Part shown: piece after piece, positions 33,401-42,993 of the stretch
Numbering within the stretch: the first letter of the stretch is position 1
How the letters are laid out: every line of letters begins with the position of its first letter
Assembly (NCBI GenBank): GCA_051881815.1
Contig: JBJEQP010000026.1
Span: 12,533 to 76,532, forward strand
DNA from: UMGS363 sp051881815
GTDB taxonomy: Bacteria; Bacillota; Clostridia; Oscillospirales; Ruminococcaceae
Length of the DNA: 64,000 bases
Direction: 5' to 3'
Position numbers and translations under genes: made by a program
Notes under the pieces: model-generated
What the model saw: only the letters and a program-made list of their open reading frames with translations
Told to the model about the DNA's origin: nothing
The model's database searches: none

Positions 33401-33811
33401 ATGGGTACTTATGAGCATACAATTGATGCAAAAGGCAGAATGGCTTTCCCCACAAAGCTCCGTGAACGCCTCGGTTTGAGCTTCATCGTCACGATCGGTC
33501 TTGACCGCTGCCTTTATGTATTTTCCGAAGAAGAATGGGAAAACTTTACTGAAAAGCTCAAAACGCTGACGGGCGAAAAGGCTCGCTCCGCCAAGCTTTT
33601 CATCGTAAGAGCCTGCCCCGTGGAGCCCGACAAGCAGGGTCGTATCCTTATTCCGCAGCAGCTGCGTGATTATGCCGGACTTGACCACGATGTCACCGTC
33701 CTCGGCGTTATCGACCGTGCGGAGATCTGGGACAGCGCAAGATTCAACGCAATGAGCGAATCCATTTCGGAAGAGATGCTTTCGGACGCTCTCTCGGATA
33801 TTGCATTTTAA
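33401..33811 (+). CDS. mraZ: Transcriptional regulator MraZ
   Basis: 136 residues from the ATG at 33401 (GGCGGA ten bases upstream); a GTG at 33374 would add nine residues. Two SpoVT/AbrB-like halves, each with the family motif: HTIDAKGRMAFPTKLRE and VEPDKQGRILIPQQLRD. MraZ forms a ring that binds the repeated boxes at the promoter and controls the division/cell wall cluster. First gene of the cluster. Confidence 0.94.
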   Translation: MGTYEHTIDAKGRMAFPTKLRERLGLSFIVTIGLDRCLYVFSEEEWENFTEKLKTLTGEKARSAKLFIVRACPVEPDKQGRILIPQQLRDYAGLDHDVTVLGVIDRAEIWDSARFNAMSESISEEMLSDALSDIAF

Positions 33812-33826
33812 GGAAAGGCACAGCTT

Positions 33827-34750
33827 ATGAGTTTTTCACATATTTCGGTCATGCTTGACGAATGTATCGAGGGTCTTGACATCAAGCCCGACGGCATTTA
33901 TATAGACGGCACCTGCGGCGGCGCAGGACATTCCTGTGAGATCGCAAAAAGGCTGACGGACGGCGGAAGGCTTATCGGCATCGACCGTGACCCCGACGCT
34001 ATCGCGGCGGCAACGGAACGGCTCGCCCATTATAACGCAGTTGTCAAAAAGGGAAATTTCTCCGATATGAAGGCTATTGCAGCCGAAGAGGATATTGACG
34101 AAGTGAACGGCATACTGCTTGATCTCGGTGTTTCATCGCACCAGCTCGACACGCTCGAACGTGGCTTCTCCTACCACGGCGACGCTCCGCTCGATATGAG
34201 AATGTCGCAGAGCGGCGTTTCCGCAAGGGATATCGTCAACGAGGCTTCTTATGAAGAGCTGCGCAGGATATTCTGGGAATACGGCGAGGAAAAATTCTCC
34301 CCGAGGATCGCAGATACTATTATAAAAAGGCGCGCGGACAAGCCTATAGAAACAACGTCCGAGCTTGCCGACATTATCTGCTCTTCCATACCTGCAAAAT
34401 TCAGACGTGAAAAGAACCCCTGCAAAAAAACGTTCCAGGCATTGAGGATCGCTGTTAACTGCGAGCTTGACGAGCTTGACAAGGCGCTTGACGACGGTTT
34501 TGAAATGCTAAAAAGCGGCGGAAGATTTGCAATAATCACCTTCCATTCGCTTGAAGACAGGATAGTTAAGCAGCGCTTCGCAAGCTTCTGCACAGGCTGT
34601 ACCTGCCCTCCCGATTTTCCCCAGTGTATATGCGGAAAGAAGCCGAGAGGAAGGCTCGTCAACCGCAAGCCGATAGAAGCCACCCCCGAAGAGCTTGAAC
34701 ACAATAAAAGGAGTCACAGTGCAAAGCTTAGAATTATAGAGAAGCTTTGA
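33827..34750 (+). CDS. rsmH: 16S rRNA (cytosine-1402 N4)-methyltransferase
   Basis: 307 residues. N-terminal HISVMLDECIEGL, SAM-binding DGTCGGAGHSCEIAKRL, LLDLGVSSHQLD and FHSLEDRIVKQRF are all RsmH/MraW marks. It methylates C1402 in the ribosomal decoding centre. Second gene of the dcw cluster, 15 bases after mraZ. Confidence 0.96.
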   Translation: MSFSHISVMLDECIEGLDIKPDGIYIDGTCGGAGHSCEIAKRLTDGGRLIGIDRDPDAIAAATERLAHYNAVVKKGNFSDMKAIAAEEDIDEVNGILLDLGVSSHQLDTLERGFSYHGDAPLDMRMSQSGVSARDIVNEASYEELRRIFWEYGEEKFSPRIADTIIKRRADKPIETTSELADIICSSIPAKFRREKNPCKKTFQALRIAVNCELDELDKALDDGFEMLKSGGRFAIITFHSLEDRIVKQRFASFCTGCTCPPDFPQCICGKKPRGRLVNRKPIEATPEELEHNKRSHSAKLRIIEKL

Positions 34751-34771
34751 TAAGAAAAAGAAGGAATTAAA

Positions 34772-35245
34772 ATGAACAGAGGAAACGCAGCATACGATCT
34801 TTCCAAATATGAAAACGCAGCGCCTAAGCTTACAGACGGTGAAAAGTCGAAGATAGTTGTCCGAAAGGCAAAGCAGAAGCCTGCAGCTTCCGCTCCGAAG
34901 ATACTTATAACCGCAGTTATGGCGGTGCTTGTATTGAGCCTTGTGGTATATCCGAAGGTGCAGCAGGCTACTATAATGTCCGATATCAACAAGCTCAACG
35001 ATCAGGTAATGATCCTTGAAAGTGAAAATGTCCGTATGCAGACGGCTATCGAAAGCAAATCCGCTCTCAAGGCTGTTGAGGATTACGCTGTCGATGTTCT
35101 CGGTATGCAGAAGCTCGACAAGTCACAGATAGAATATCTGAGCATCGAAAACGGCAACGTTATAGATATCCCCGAAGAAAATGAAAATATTTTTGTGAAG
35201 CTAAAGCTTTCATTTGAAGATTTTCTGGAATATCTCCGCGGATAA
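34772..35245 (+). CDS. ftsL: FtsL-like division protein
   Basis: 157 residues: about 45 basic cytoplasmic residues, one membrane segment (ILITAVMAVLVLSLVVYP, about 44-61), then a coiled coil with heptads (MSDINKLNDQVMILESENV) and a C-terminal tail. Sequence is weakly conserved in this family; the assignment rests on topology and on its place between rsmH and the PASTA-type penicillin-binding protein, exactly where ftsL lies. It would join FtsQ/DivIB and FtsB/DivIC at the septum. Confidence 0.78.
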   Translation: MNRGNAAYDLSKYENAAPKLTDGEKSKIVVRKAKQKPAASAPKILITAVMAVLVLSLVVYPKVQQATIMSDINKLNDQVMILESENVRMQTAIESKSALKAVEDYAVDVLGMQKLDKSQIEYLSIENGNVIDIPEENENIFVKLKLSFEDFLEYLRG

Positions 35246-35490
35246 TTAAATAGAATTTTACAGCAGTTCTTTCGGACAGGTGCCGCAAAACTGCTGCAGC
35301 AAAGGGTTGTACGGCGGTAAAAGCAGGTGCAGCCCGTATTTTGCTAAATAAGACAGTATAAAGGGAAGCCCCTTTGGGCAGTTCGTAGGATACATTGCGT
35401 AACGCTCAAAGTTGACGGCTCGGTATCGAAAAATACTTTTTACGGTACTTTCCCTAATCCCTCTCTCCCCTTTTGAAAGGAAGATCTGAA
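35246..35490. other. Long spacer inside the dcw cluster
   Basis: 245 bp between ftsL and the penicillin-binding protein, while other gaps in the cluster are 15-95 bp. It holds partial inverted repeats (GCAGTT with AACTGC near the left end; AAAGGG with CCCTTT near 35360-35374) but no convincing gene, promoter or terminator. Could be an old repeat insertion. Confidence 0.4.
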
Positions 35491-37779
35491 TTGTCGCTCC
35501 GACCAACCAACTCAATGAAAAAAAAGCTGAATCTTTTCATCTTTCCGGCAATGATCGTTTTTGCAGCTGTCATTGTGATCAATCTTTTCGGGATCTCGAT
35601 CACGGAAAACGGAAGATTTCAAGCTATGGCGAACAACAACCAGTTCCAGAGCACCGTTGTGAACGCAAACCGAGGCTCGATCTATGACGCAAACGGAAAG
35701 ATACTTGCCCAGTCGGCAACGGTATACTCAATAATCCTCAATCCGCACCGACTTTCCGAATCGGACAACGAAAAGATCTCGGAGGAAACAGGAAAGACCG
35801 AACGCCAGCGCAAAATCGACGCCTGCGTGACGATACTTACCGAAGAATTGGACAACGTTACAGCTGAGGAAATAAAGAAAAAGCTTTCCGATATGGATTC
35901 AAAGTGGTCACTCGTTGCAAAATCCATCGAAAAGCCTATCGCAGACAAGATACTTCTCCGAGCTTCCAACGAAAACCTCGGCGATCTTATCTATACCAAT
36001 GTTGACACAAGGCGCTACTATCCTCAGGGAACGCTTGCCGCTTCCGTTATCGGCTTTACAAACTACGAGGGCGACGGCGTTTACGGTGTTGAATCCTACT
36101 ACAACGACTATCTCAAGGGCGTTGACGGAAAGATCATCTCCGCAGTTGACGCATTCGGAAACGAAATGCCCTACAAAAATGATAAGATATACGATTCGCA
36201 GGACGGAAACTCGATATATCTTACCCTCGATATGACCCTGCAGTACTACGTTGAAAAATATCTTGAACAGGCGGTAGAGGAAAACAATGTTCAGGAACGT
36301 GCCTGTGCGATAATCATGGATGTAAATACGGGTGCGATAAAGGCTATGGCAAGCACTCCCGGTTTTGACCTCAACGACAGAAACTCGATCTATTTCAAGG
36401 ATGACATCAGCTACCTTGCAGGTCTTGAGGGAACTCCCGAATATGACGAGGAATACGCAGCTCTGCGTGAAAGGCAATGGAAAAACAAAGCCGTTACCGA
36501 GCTTTACAACCCGGGCTCCGTCTTCAAGGTAGTAACAGGCTCTGCGGCTCTTGAAGAGGGGGCGATCACGCTCGATTCGACCTTCACCTGCAATCAGGTA
36601 ATTGACGTTGCCGGCACACCTATCCACTGCTGGTCAAGATATTCCCACGGCACGCAGGATTTCACCACCGCTATGACAAACTCCTGCAACCCTGCCTTCA
36701 TCCAGATAGGTCAGGCGCTCGGCAAGGAAAAATTCTGCAAGTACTTTGAAGCCTTCGGACTTACCGAACCGACAGGCATCGACCTCCCCGGTGAAGCGGA
36801 CAGCATATATGTAAAGCGTGACAATATGGGTCCCGTTGAGCTTGCTTCCAGCTCGTTCGGACAGACAAGCAAGATCACTCCCATTCAGATGATAACCGCT
36901 TATGCAGCTGTCGTAAACGGCGGATATCTCGTTACTCCGTATGTTGTCAGCAAGATAGTTGACACCAACGGAAACGTTATAAAAACGACCGAGACCTCGA
37001 TCAAGCGTCAGGTCATCTCCGAAGAGACCTCCGCAAAGATGCGCCAGGTGCTCGAATCCGTTGTAAATAACAAGGGCGGTTCAAACGCTTATATCAAAGG
37101 CTATTCGATCGGCGGAAAGTCGGGTACCTCCGAAAAGATCGACAAGATGAACCAGACAGGTCTTTCCGATCTCTATGTTTCGTCCTACTGCGGCTTTGCT
37201 CCTGCGAACGACCCCGACATTATCATGCTCGTAATGGTTGACGAACCGACCGCAAGGGATCAGAACGGCTCTCTCATGTACTACGGAAGCGTTGTTGCCT
37301 GCCCTGTTGTATCGAACACCTTCAAGGAAGCTCTCCCCTACCTCGGCTACTACCCCGAATATACCGATGATGAGCTTGAAGAGCTTGGCGTTACCATCCC
37401 GAATGTTGAGGGTCAGACCCCCGAAGCTGCAGGTGCAACGCTTGAAGCACTCGATCTCCAGTATACCGTAATAGGCGACGGCGAATATGTCACCGCACAG
37501 ATACCGTCGCGCGGAAGCTCTCTCCGCCGAAACGGAAAGGTGATCCTTTATACCGACGAAAATCCCGAAACGGATTATACGACCGTTCCGAACATTATCG
37601 GAATGTCGCTTTCGGACGTAAACTACACTCTCACGCAGGCCGACCTCAACTTCAAGGCAGGCGACGGTGCATCCAGCCATGCAGGCGCTGTTGCACACAG
37701 TCAGAACTACGCCGAGGGCGATATCGTTCCGAAGGGTACTATCATAGAAGTTTATTTCATCATCAAGGACGAGGGATAA
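35491..37779 (+). CDS. Penicillin-binding transpeptidase with PASTA domains (SpoVD/PBP2x type)
   Basis: 762 residues from the TTG at 35491, chosen because AAAGGAAG lies eight bases before it and the ATG at 35515 has no ribosome site. One N-terminal membrane anchor, a dimerisation domain, then the transpeptidase with S343 (PGSVFK), S-C-N at 398-400 and K-S-G-T at 543-546. Two PASTA domains close the protein (from about 633). It cross-links septal or spore peptidoglycan. The place in the dcw cluster favours the FtsI/PBP2x role; SpoVD is the close alternative. Confidence 0.92.
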   Translation: MSLRPTNSMKKKLNLFIFPAMIVFAAVIVINLFGISITENGRFQAMANNNQFQSTVVNANRGSIYDANGKILAQSATVYSIILNPHRLSESDNEKISEETGKTERQRKIDACVTILTEELDNVTAEEIKKKLSDMDSKWSLVAKSIEKPIADKILLRASNENLGDLIYTNVDTRRYYPQGTLAASVIGFTNYEGDGVYGVESYYNDYLKGVDGKIISAVDAFGNEMPYKNDKIYDSQDGNSIYLTLDMTLQYYVEKYLEQAVEENNVQERACAIIMDVNTGAIKAMASTPGFDLNDRNSIYFKDDISYLAGLEGTPEYDEEYAALRERQWKNKAVTELYNPGSVFKVVTGSAALEEGAITLDSTFTCNQVIDVAGTPIHCWSRYSHGTQDFTTAMTNSCNPAFIQIGQALGKEKFCKYFEAFGLTEPTGIDLPGEADSIYVKRDNMGPVELASSSFGQTSKITPIQMITAYAAVVNGGYLVTPYVVSKIVDTNGNVIKTTETSIKRQVISEETSAKMRQVLESVVNNKGGSNAYIKGYSIGGKSGTSEKIDKMNQTGLSDLYVSSYCGFAPANDPDIIMLVMVDEPTARDQNGSLMYYGSVVACPVVSNTFKEALPYLGYYPEYTDDELEELGVTIPNVEGQTPEAAGATLEALDLQYTVIGDGEYVTAQIPSRGSSLRRNGKVILYTDENPETDYTTVPNIIGMSLSDVNYTLTQADLNFKAGDGASSHAGAVAHSQNYAEGDIVPKGTIIEVYFIIKDEG

Positions 37780-37806
37780 AATCCATACATCGAAAGGCGG
37801 ATCTTT

Positions 37807-40686
37807 ATGAAACTTTGCGAACTTATCAATGATACTGTAAATACTATGAATTCGAAAGCGTCATTTACAATCGGCTCGGAGGATGTTCTCGGCATCACCG
37901 ACAACACAAAGGAAGTCGAAGCCGGCTTTGTATTCGTCTGCATAAAGGGCAAAAACTTCGATGGTCACAGCGCTGCCGAAGAAATGCTTGAAAAGGGAGC
38001 ATTATGCGTTATTGCCGACCACGATCTCGGTCTGAAAAAGCAGATAATCGTTGAGGATACAAGAAAATTCTACGGTCTGCTCTGCGCTGCATGGTTTGAC
38101 CATCCCGAACGTTATCTAAAATTCATCGGCGTAACCGGAACAAACGGAAAGACCACAATGGCAACGCTTATAAAGGATATCCTCACCCAGAACAGCCGCA
38201 AAGTAGGTTTTATCGGCACAACCGGCGTTCTTATCTGCGGAAAGACTTTCGGTTCCGATTCGTCCACACCGACAACGCCCCGTGTTTTCGAGCTTTTCAG
38301 CATTTTCAACGAGATGATGAACCGCGGCTGCGACACGGTCGTAATGGAGGTATCCTCCTTTGCGCTTGAACAGAACCGAATAGGTCCCGTTATCTTCGAC
38401 ATTGCGGTCTTCACCAATCTCACAAGAGATCACCTCGATTACCACGAAACGATGGAAAACTACTACGAAGCCAAGAAGAAGCTTTTCACCGACCATTGCA
38501 AGGCTGCGATCATTAATGTTGACGACAGCTACGGCAAAAGACTTTACGATGAGATCAAGGGAATCGGCTGCGAACGCATTTCCTACGCTATCAATGAACG
38601 TGCCGATATATCCTGCGAAAAGATCCGCACCGCCGACACCTCAACAAAATTCTGGATAAATATTCAGAGCAAGAGCTTTCCCGTTACGCTCAATATGATC
38701 GGACTTTACAACGTTTCCAACGCTATGGCTGCTATCGTTGCCTGCGTAAAGGCAGGTATCGGCATCAACAACGTCCTTACTGCGCTCGATAAAGCAAGGG
38801 GCGTCAGCGGCAGATGTGAGATACTCTCCGACAAGAACGGTTTTCTCGTTATGAGAGATTACGCTCACAGCCCCGATGCGCTTGAAAATATGCTTCCTGC
38901 AATAAAGGCTCACACAAAGGGAAGACTTATCTGCCTGTTCGGATGCGGCGGCGACCGTGACAGGACAAAGCGTCCGCTCATGGCGCAGATCGCCGAGAAA
39001 TACTCCGATCTTGTGATTGTAACCTCGGATAACCCCCGAAGCGAAGACCCCGACGCCATCATTGACGAGATAACCGAGGGACTTTCCGGCTTAAAGCCGT
39101 ATATCCGCATCACCGACCGAAAAGCGGCTATCAGACGTGCTATCGCCATTGCCGAAAAGGGCGATGTTATCGTCCTCGCAGGAAAGGGTCACGAGGATTA
39201 TCAGATACTTGCAAATGATGTTCACATCCATTTTGACGAGAAAGAGATCGTCGAAGAGATCATGAACAGCTACAAAAGAACACGTTTCAACCCCGAAATC
39301 CACGAAAGCATCTCCGTGAATGACATTATTGAATGTACGGGCGGCAAGCCGCAGGGAATTCACGATTTCAACATAAGCGTTTACGCCGACGCTATTTTTT
39401 CCGACACAAGAGCAGCCGTAAAGGGCGGAGTTTTCATCGCTATCAAGGGAGCAAACTTTGACGGTCACGATTTCGCCGAAAAGGCTGTAAAGGACGGAGC
39501 TGTTTTTGCAATAACCGAACACGCCATTCTCAACGTCCCCTGCATCGTTGTAAAGAACACACGAAAGGCTCTTCTCGATATCGCAAGAGCGTTCCGAATG
39601 AAGTTTTCCCCCGTTGTTATCGGACTTACGGGCAGCGTCGGAAAAACCACCACAAAGGATATGATCGCACTTGCCCTTTCCGCCGAGCACAGCGTTTTCA
39701 AGACTCCTGCCAACCATAACAACGAGATCGGCGTTCCATTCTCACTTTTACAGCTCAATTCAAGCTGCACGGCGGCTGTTATCGAAATGGGAATGTCGGG
39801 CTTCGGCGAGATAGAACGCCTTTCAAAGTGCGTTCGTCCCAATGTTTGTCTTATAACAAATATCGGCTTTGCACACATGGAGCAGCTCGGCTCGCAGGAA
39901 GGCATACTTCAGGCAAAGCTTGAAATCCTGAAGGGCGCAGACAAGAATGCTCCGCTCATCATCAACGGCGACGACAAGCTGCTTCGGAGCATCCGTGATG
40001 AATACAGCACCTACCGCAAGGTCATTACCTTCGGCATTGAAAACAATGACTGCGACTACATCGCAGAGGATATAACGACCTACAGCGACCGCATTACGTT
40101 CCATGTAAGCCGCAGCGGAGAAATAATAACCGATGTTACGATATATTCTCCCGGAAAGCACAATGTTTACAATGCTCTTGCCGCAATAACCGCTGCCGAT
40201 ACGGTCGGATGCGACCCTGCGCTTGCTGCGGAAATGCTCAGCGGCTATCAGGCTGACGCACTCCGTCAGAATATCATGAAGCGAGGTCAGCAGACTCTTC
40301 TCGTTGACTGCTACAACGCTTCGCCGACATCAATGAAGGCTGCGATAGATATGCTCTGCGATATCAAGCCTGCAGAGGGAGGCAGACACGTTGCAGTCCT
40401 CGGTGATATGCTTGAGCTCGGCGAGGATTCAGCAAAATATCATGCCGAGATAGGCGAATATGTTGCCTCAAAGGGCGTTGACCTGCTCGTATGCTACGGA
40501 AAGGAAGCCGAAAACATTGCAAAACGTGCAGGCGAGCTCGGTTATCACGCAGGCTGGTCTACCGAGAAGTCAAAGGTTCTCAATTTCCTTAAATTCAAGC
40601 TTCACCCCGGCGATGTCGTGCTTTTCAAGGCAAGCCGCGGAGTTCATCTTGAAGAGATAATCGACGAATTCTACAAAGACTGCTAA
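37807..40686 (+). CDS. murE/murF: MurE-MurF fusion: UDP-MurNAc-tripeptide synthetase / UDP-MurNAc-pentapeptide synthetase
   Basis: 959 residues holding two complete Mur ligases. Residues 1 to about 490 are MurE: P-loop VTGTNGKTTMAT (109-120), and DNPRSEDP at 408-415, the motif that selects meso-diaminopimelate. From about 500 a MurF begins (ISVNDIIECTGG), with its own P-loop GLTGSVGKTTTKD (606-618) and NASPTSMKAA. Together they add meso-DAP and then D-Ala-D-Ala to the UDP-MurNAc peptide. The frame is open throughout with no internal stop, so the fusion is real in this sequence. Confidence 0.93.
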   Translation: MKLCELINDTVNTMNSKASFTIGSEDVLGITDNTKEVEAGFVFVCIKGKNFDGHSAAEEMLEKGALCVIADHDLGLKKQIIVEDTRKFYGLLCAAWFDHPERYLKFIGVTGTNGKTTMATLIKDILTQNSRKVGFIGTTGVLICGKTFGSDSSTPTTPRVFELFSIFNEMMNRGCDTVVMEVSSFALEQNRIGPVIFDIAVFTNLTRDHLDYHETMENYYEAKKKLFTDHCKAAIINVDDSYGKRLYDEIKGIGCERISYAINERADISCEKIRTADTSTKFWINIQSKSFPVTLNMIGLYNVSNAMAAIVACVKAGIGINNVLTALDKARGVSGRCEILSDKNGFLVMRDYAHSPDALENMLPAIKAHTKGRLICLFGCGGDRDRTKRPLMAQIAEKYSDLVIVTSDNPRSEDPDAIIDEITEGLSGLKPYIRITDRKAAIRRAIAIAEKGDVIVLAGKGHEDYQILANDVHIHFDEKEIVEEIMNSYKRTRFNPEIHESISVNDIIECTGGKPQGIHDFNISVYADAIFSDTRAAVKGGVFIAIKGANFDGHDFAEKAVKDGAVFAITEHAILNVPCIVVKNTRKALLDIARAFRMKFSPVVIGLTGSVGKTTTKDMIALALSAEHSVFKTPANHNNEIGVPFSLLQLNSSCTAAVIEMGMSGFGEIERLSKCVRPNVCLITNIGFAHMEQLGSQEGILQAKLEILKGADKNAPLIINGDDKLLRSIRDEYSTYRKVITFGIENNDCDYIAEDITTYSDRITFHVSRSGEIITDVTIYSPGKHNVYNALAAITAADTVGCDPALAAEMLSGYQADALRQNIMKRGQQTLLVDCYNASPTSMKAAIDMLCDIKPAEGGRHVAVLGDMLELGEDSAKYHAEIGEYVASKGVDLLVCYGKEAENIAKRAGELGYHAGWSTEKSKVLNFLKFKLHPGDVVLFKASRGVHLEEIIDEFYKDC

Positions 40687-40716
40687 AAAACCTAACAGAA
40701 AAAGGAGAGCGCTTTT

Positions 40717-41724
40717 ATGCCGTTCTGGATAAATCTTATCGTTGCACTTACCGCATTTGCAGTTTCCGCCGTAATGGGAAAATTTCTCATTCCGCTGCTT
40801 AAAAAAATACATTTTGGTCAGACTATATATGAAAAAGGTCCGTCCTGGCACAAGGATAAACAGGGTACGCCGATCATGGGCGGATTTATGTTCATTTTCG
40901 GTTCGGCTGCTGCAATTGCAGTAGGATATGCTTTCTACCGTTACAGAACAGCGGACCTTGCGCTGACCGACAACACAGGTTTTTACCGTCTGCTTGCAGG
41001 CTATATCTTTGCACTTCTCAATATGATAATAGGCTTCACGGACGATTATATCAAGGCTGTAAAGAAGCAGAACCTCGGACTTAAACCGAAGCAGAAAATG
41101 GTGATGCAGTTCATCTTTTCGTCTGCGTTCCTCTATGTTCTTTACGTCCTCGGCGACACAAAGACAACGCTCAATTTCTACTGGGCGGAGCTTGATATCG
41201 GCTGGTTCTACTATCCGTTCATGCTCCTTGTTATCGTGTTCCTTACAAACGCTGTAAACCTTACGGACGGAATTGACGGACTTTGCGGCTCGGTAACAGT
41301 AATTTCGATGCTCTCGTTCGTTATGCTCTGCTCCGCAATGGGAAACTGGGAATACTCAATCTATGCAATGGCTGTTGCAGGCGGCTGTCTTGGCTTCCTC
41401 GTATGGAACCTTCACCCTGCAAAGGTCTTTATGGGCGATACGGGCTCAATGTTCCTCGGCGGTGCGGTCGTTGCGATAGGACTTGTTACAAGGCAGCATC
41501 TTCTTCTTGCAATAATAGCAATAGTATATATCTGCGAGGCTCTTTCGGTAGTCATCCAGGTGCTTTATTTCAAGCTAACACACGGAAAGAGACTTTTTAA
41601 AATGTCGCCTATCCATCATCACTTCGAGCTTTGCGGCTTCAATGAATACAAGATCGTTATAACCTTCTCTGCGGTCGGACTTATTGCAGGCATTATCGCA
41701 AACCTCATCTATGATCTCTGCTGA
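40717..41724 (+). CDS. mraY: Phospho-N-acetylmuramoyl-pentapeptide transferase
   Basis: 335 residues with about ten membrane segments. GPSWHKDKQGTPIMGG near residue 46, the aspartates in GFTDDYIKA, NLTDGIDGL, FMGDTGS and the HHH loop (SPIHHHFEL) mark MraY. It loads the MurNAc-pentapeptide onto undecaprenyl phosphate to form lipid I. Follows the murE/F fusion by 30 bases. Confidence 0.96.
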   Translation: MPFWINLIVALTAFAVSAVMGKFLIPLLKKIHFGQTIYEKGPSWHKDKQGTPIMGGFMFIFGSAAAIAVGYAFYRYRTADLALTDNTGFYRLLAGYIFALLNMIIGFTDDYIKAVKKQNLGLKPKQKMVMQFIFSSAFLYVLYVLGDTKTTLNFYWAELDIGWFYYPFMLLVIVFLTNAVNLTDGIDGLCGSVTVISMLSFVMLCSAMGNWEYSIYAMAVAGGCLGFLVWNLHPAKVFMGDTGSMFLGGAVVAIGLVTRQHLLLAIIAIVYICEALSVVIQVLYFKLTHGKRLFKMSPIHHHFELCGFNEYKIVITFSAVGLIAGIIANLIYDLC

Positions 41725-41738
41725 CAGGAGGATAAAAA

Positions 41739-42971
41739 ATGGCAGCTTCATCGGGCGCTGTACCAAGAAAAAATACCAAACCCACCGACCGCCGCAAGGA
41801 GATGACCTCCGAAGGCGTTTCACGAGGATATTCGGAAAAACCTTTGACAGGCAGCATAGACTATCCCTTTCTCATAATCCTTATGACTCTGCTTGCGCTC
41901 GGTATCCTTATGATGTTTTCCGCAAGCTATGCCTGGGCGATACGCGAGGGCTTTGACGGAACATATTATGCAAAAAAACAGATCGCAATGGCAGCTGTCG
42001 GCATCGTCGGAATGCTCGGCGTTGCACATATAGATTATCACATCCTGCGCAAGCCGTTCATCGTTTTCGGTATCTTCGGAGCTGCGTCCGTGCTTATGCT
42101 TTTATGCCGCTTCGGTCCGTTCAAGGATCCGCATAACTACTCTTACCGCTGGGTAAAGCTCGGTCCTCTCCCCTCGTTCCAGCCGTCCGAGATCATGAAA
42201 TTTGCTGTCATCGTTCTTTTCGCTTATCTTATCTCGATCAACTATTCAAAGCTCAAATATGCAAAATACGGCGTTCTTCCGTTCATGCTCTGTCTGGGCT
42301 TTGTTGTCGGACTTATGGCTATCCAGCCGCATATTTCGGGTACTGTCATCATCTGCGCTATCGGAGTTGTAATGATGTTCGTCGGCGGAACAAACGTCAA
42401 GCATATTATCGCACTCGGCGTGATCGGCGTAGTGGGACTTGTGCTGCTGGTATTGCTGCTTTCGGCAAAATTCGGATTCACCTATTTTGAGGACAGAATG
42501 ATCTCCTGGATCGACCCGTTCAACGAAAACGCACCTGCGGAAACGTGGCAGACGAAAAATTCACTGATCGCAATAGGCTCGGGCGGACTTTTCGGGCTCG
42601 GCTTCGGAAATTCACGTCAGAAGTTCCTCTATCTTCCCGAAGCAAAGAACGACTTTGTTTTTGCGGTCGTATGCGAAGAGCTCGGCTTCATCGGAGCTAT
42701 CGTTGTTATCGTGCTTTTCCTGCTTTTCATCGGAAGAGGATTTTTCATTGCTTCAAGAGCTTATGATAAATTCGGAATGATGCTTGCAACGGGACTTACC
42801 GTTCAGATCGGCATCCAGGCTCTTCTTAACATCGCCGTTGTAACAAACACTATCCCGAACACGGGCGTTTCGCTCCCGTTTTTCAGCTACGGAGGAACCG
42901 CCCTTGTAATGCAGCTTCTTCAGATGGGCGTTATTTTAAGCGTTTCACGCTACACTTTATCCGATGAATAA
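41739..42971 (+). CDS. ftsW: SEDS glycosyltransferase FtsW/SpoVE
   Basis: 410 residues. After a basic 45-residue cytoplasmic tail there are about ten membrane segments with SEDS motifs: MFSASYAWA, LPSFQPSEIMKFAVI, the NDFVFAVVCEELGFIG loop and GVSLPFFSYGGT. It polymerises lipid II at the septum together with the class B penicillin-binding protein upstream. No murD lies between mraY and this gene, unlike many clusters. SpoVE cannot be told apart by eye. Confidence 0.93.
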   Translation: MAASSGAVPRKNTKPTDRRKEMTSEGVSRGYSEKPLTGSIDYPFLIILMTLLALGILMMFSASYAWAIREGFDGTYYAKKQIAMAAVGIVGMLGVAHIDYHILRKPFIVFGIFGAASVLMLLCRFGPFKDPHNYSYRWVKLGPLPSFQPSEIMKFAVIVLFAYLISINYSKLKYAKYGVLPFMLCLGFVVGLMAIQPHISGTVIICAIGVVMMFVGGTNVKHIIALGVIGVVGLVLLVLLLSAKFGFTYFEDRMISWIDPFNENAPAETWQTKNSLIAIGSGGLFGLGFGNSRQKFLYLPEAKNDFVFAVVCEELGFIGAIVVIVLFLLFIGRGFFIASRAYDKFGMMLATGLTVQIGIQALLNIAVVTNTIPNTGVSLPFFSYGGTALVMQLLQMGVILSVSRYTLSDE

Positions 42972-42993
42972 ATCCGAAAGGAATGAACAGTAA

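Noticed and set aside
35258..35515. Leftward open frame of 85 residues in the dcw spacer
   Set aside because: Overlaps the start of the penicillin-binding protein gene, has no ribosome site and no recognised family; more likely a chance frame in a repeat remnant.
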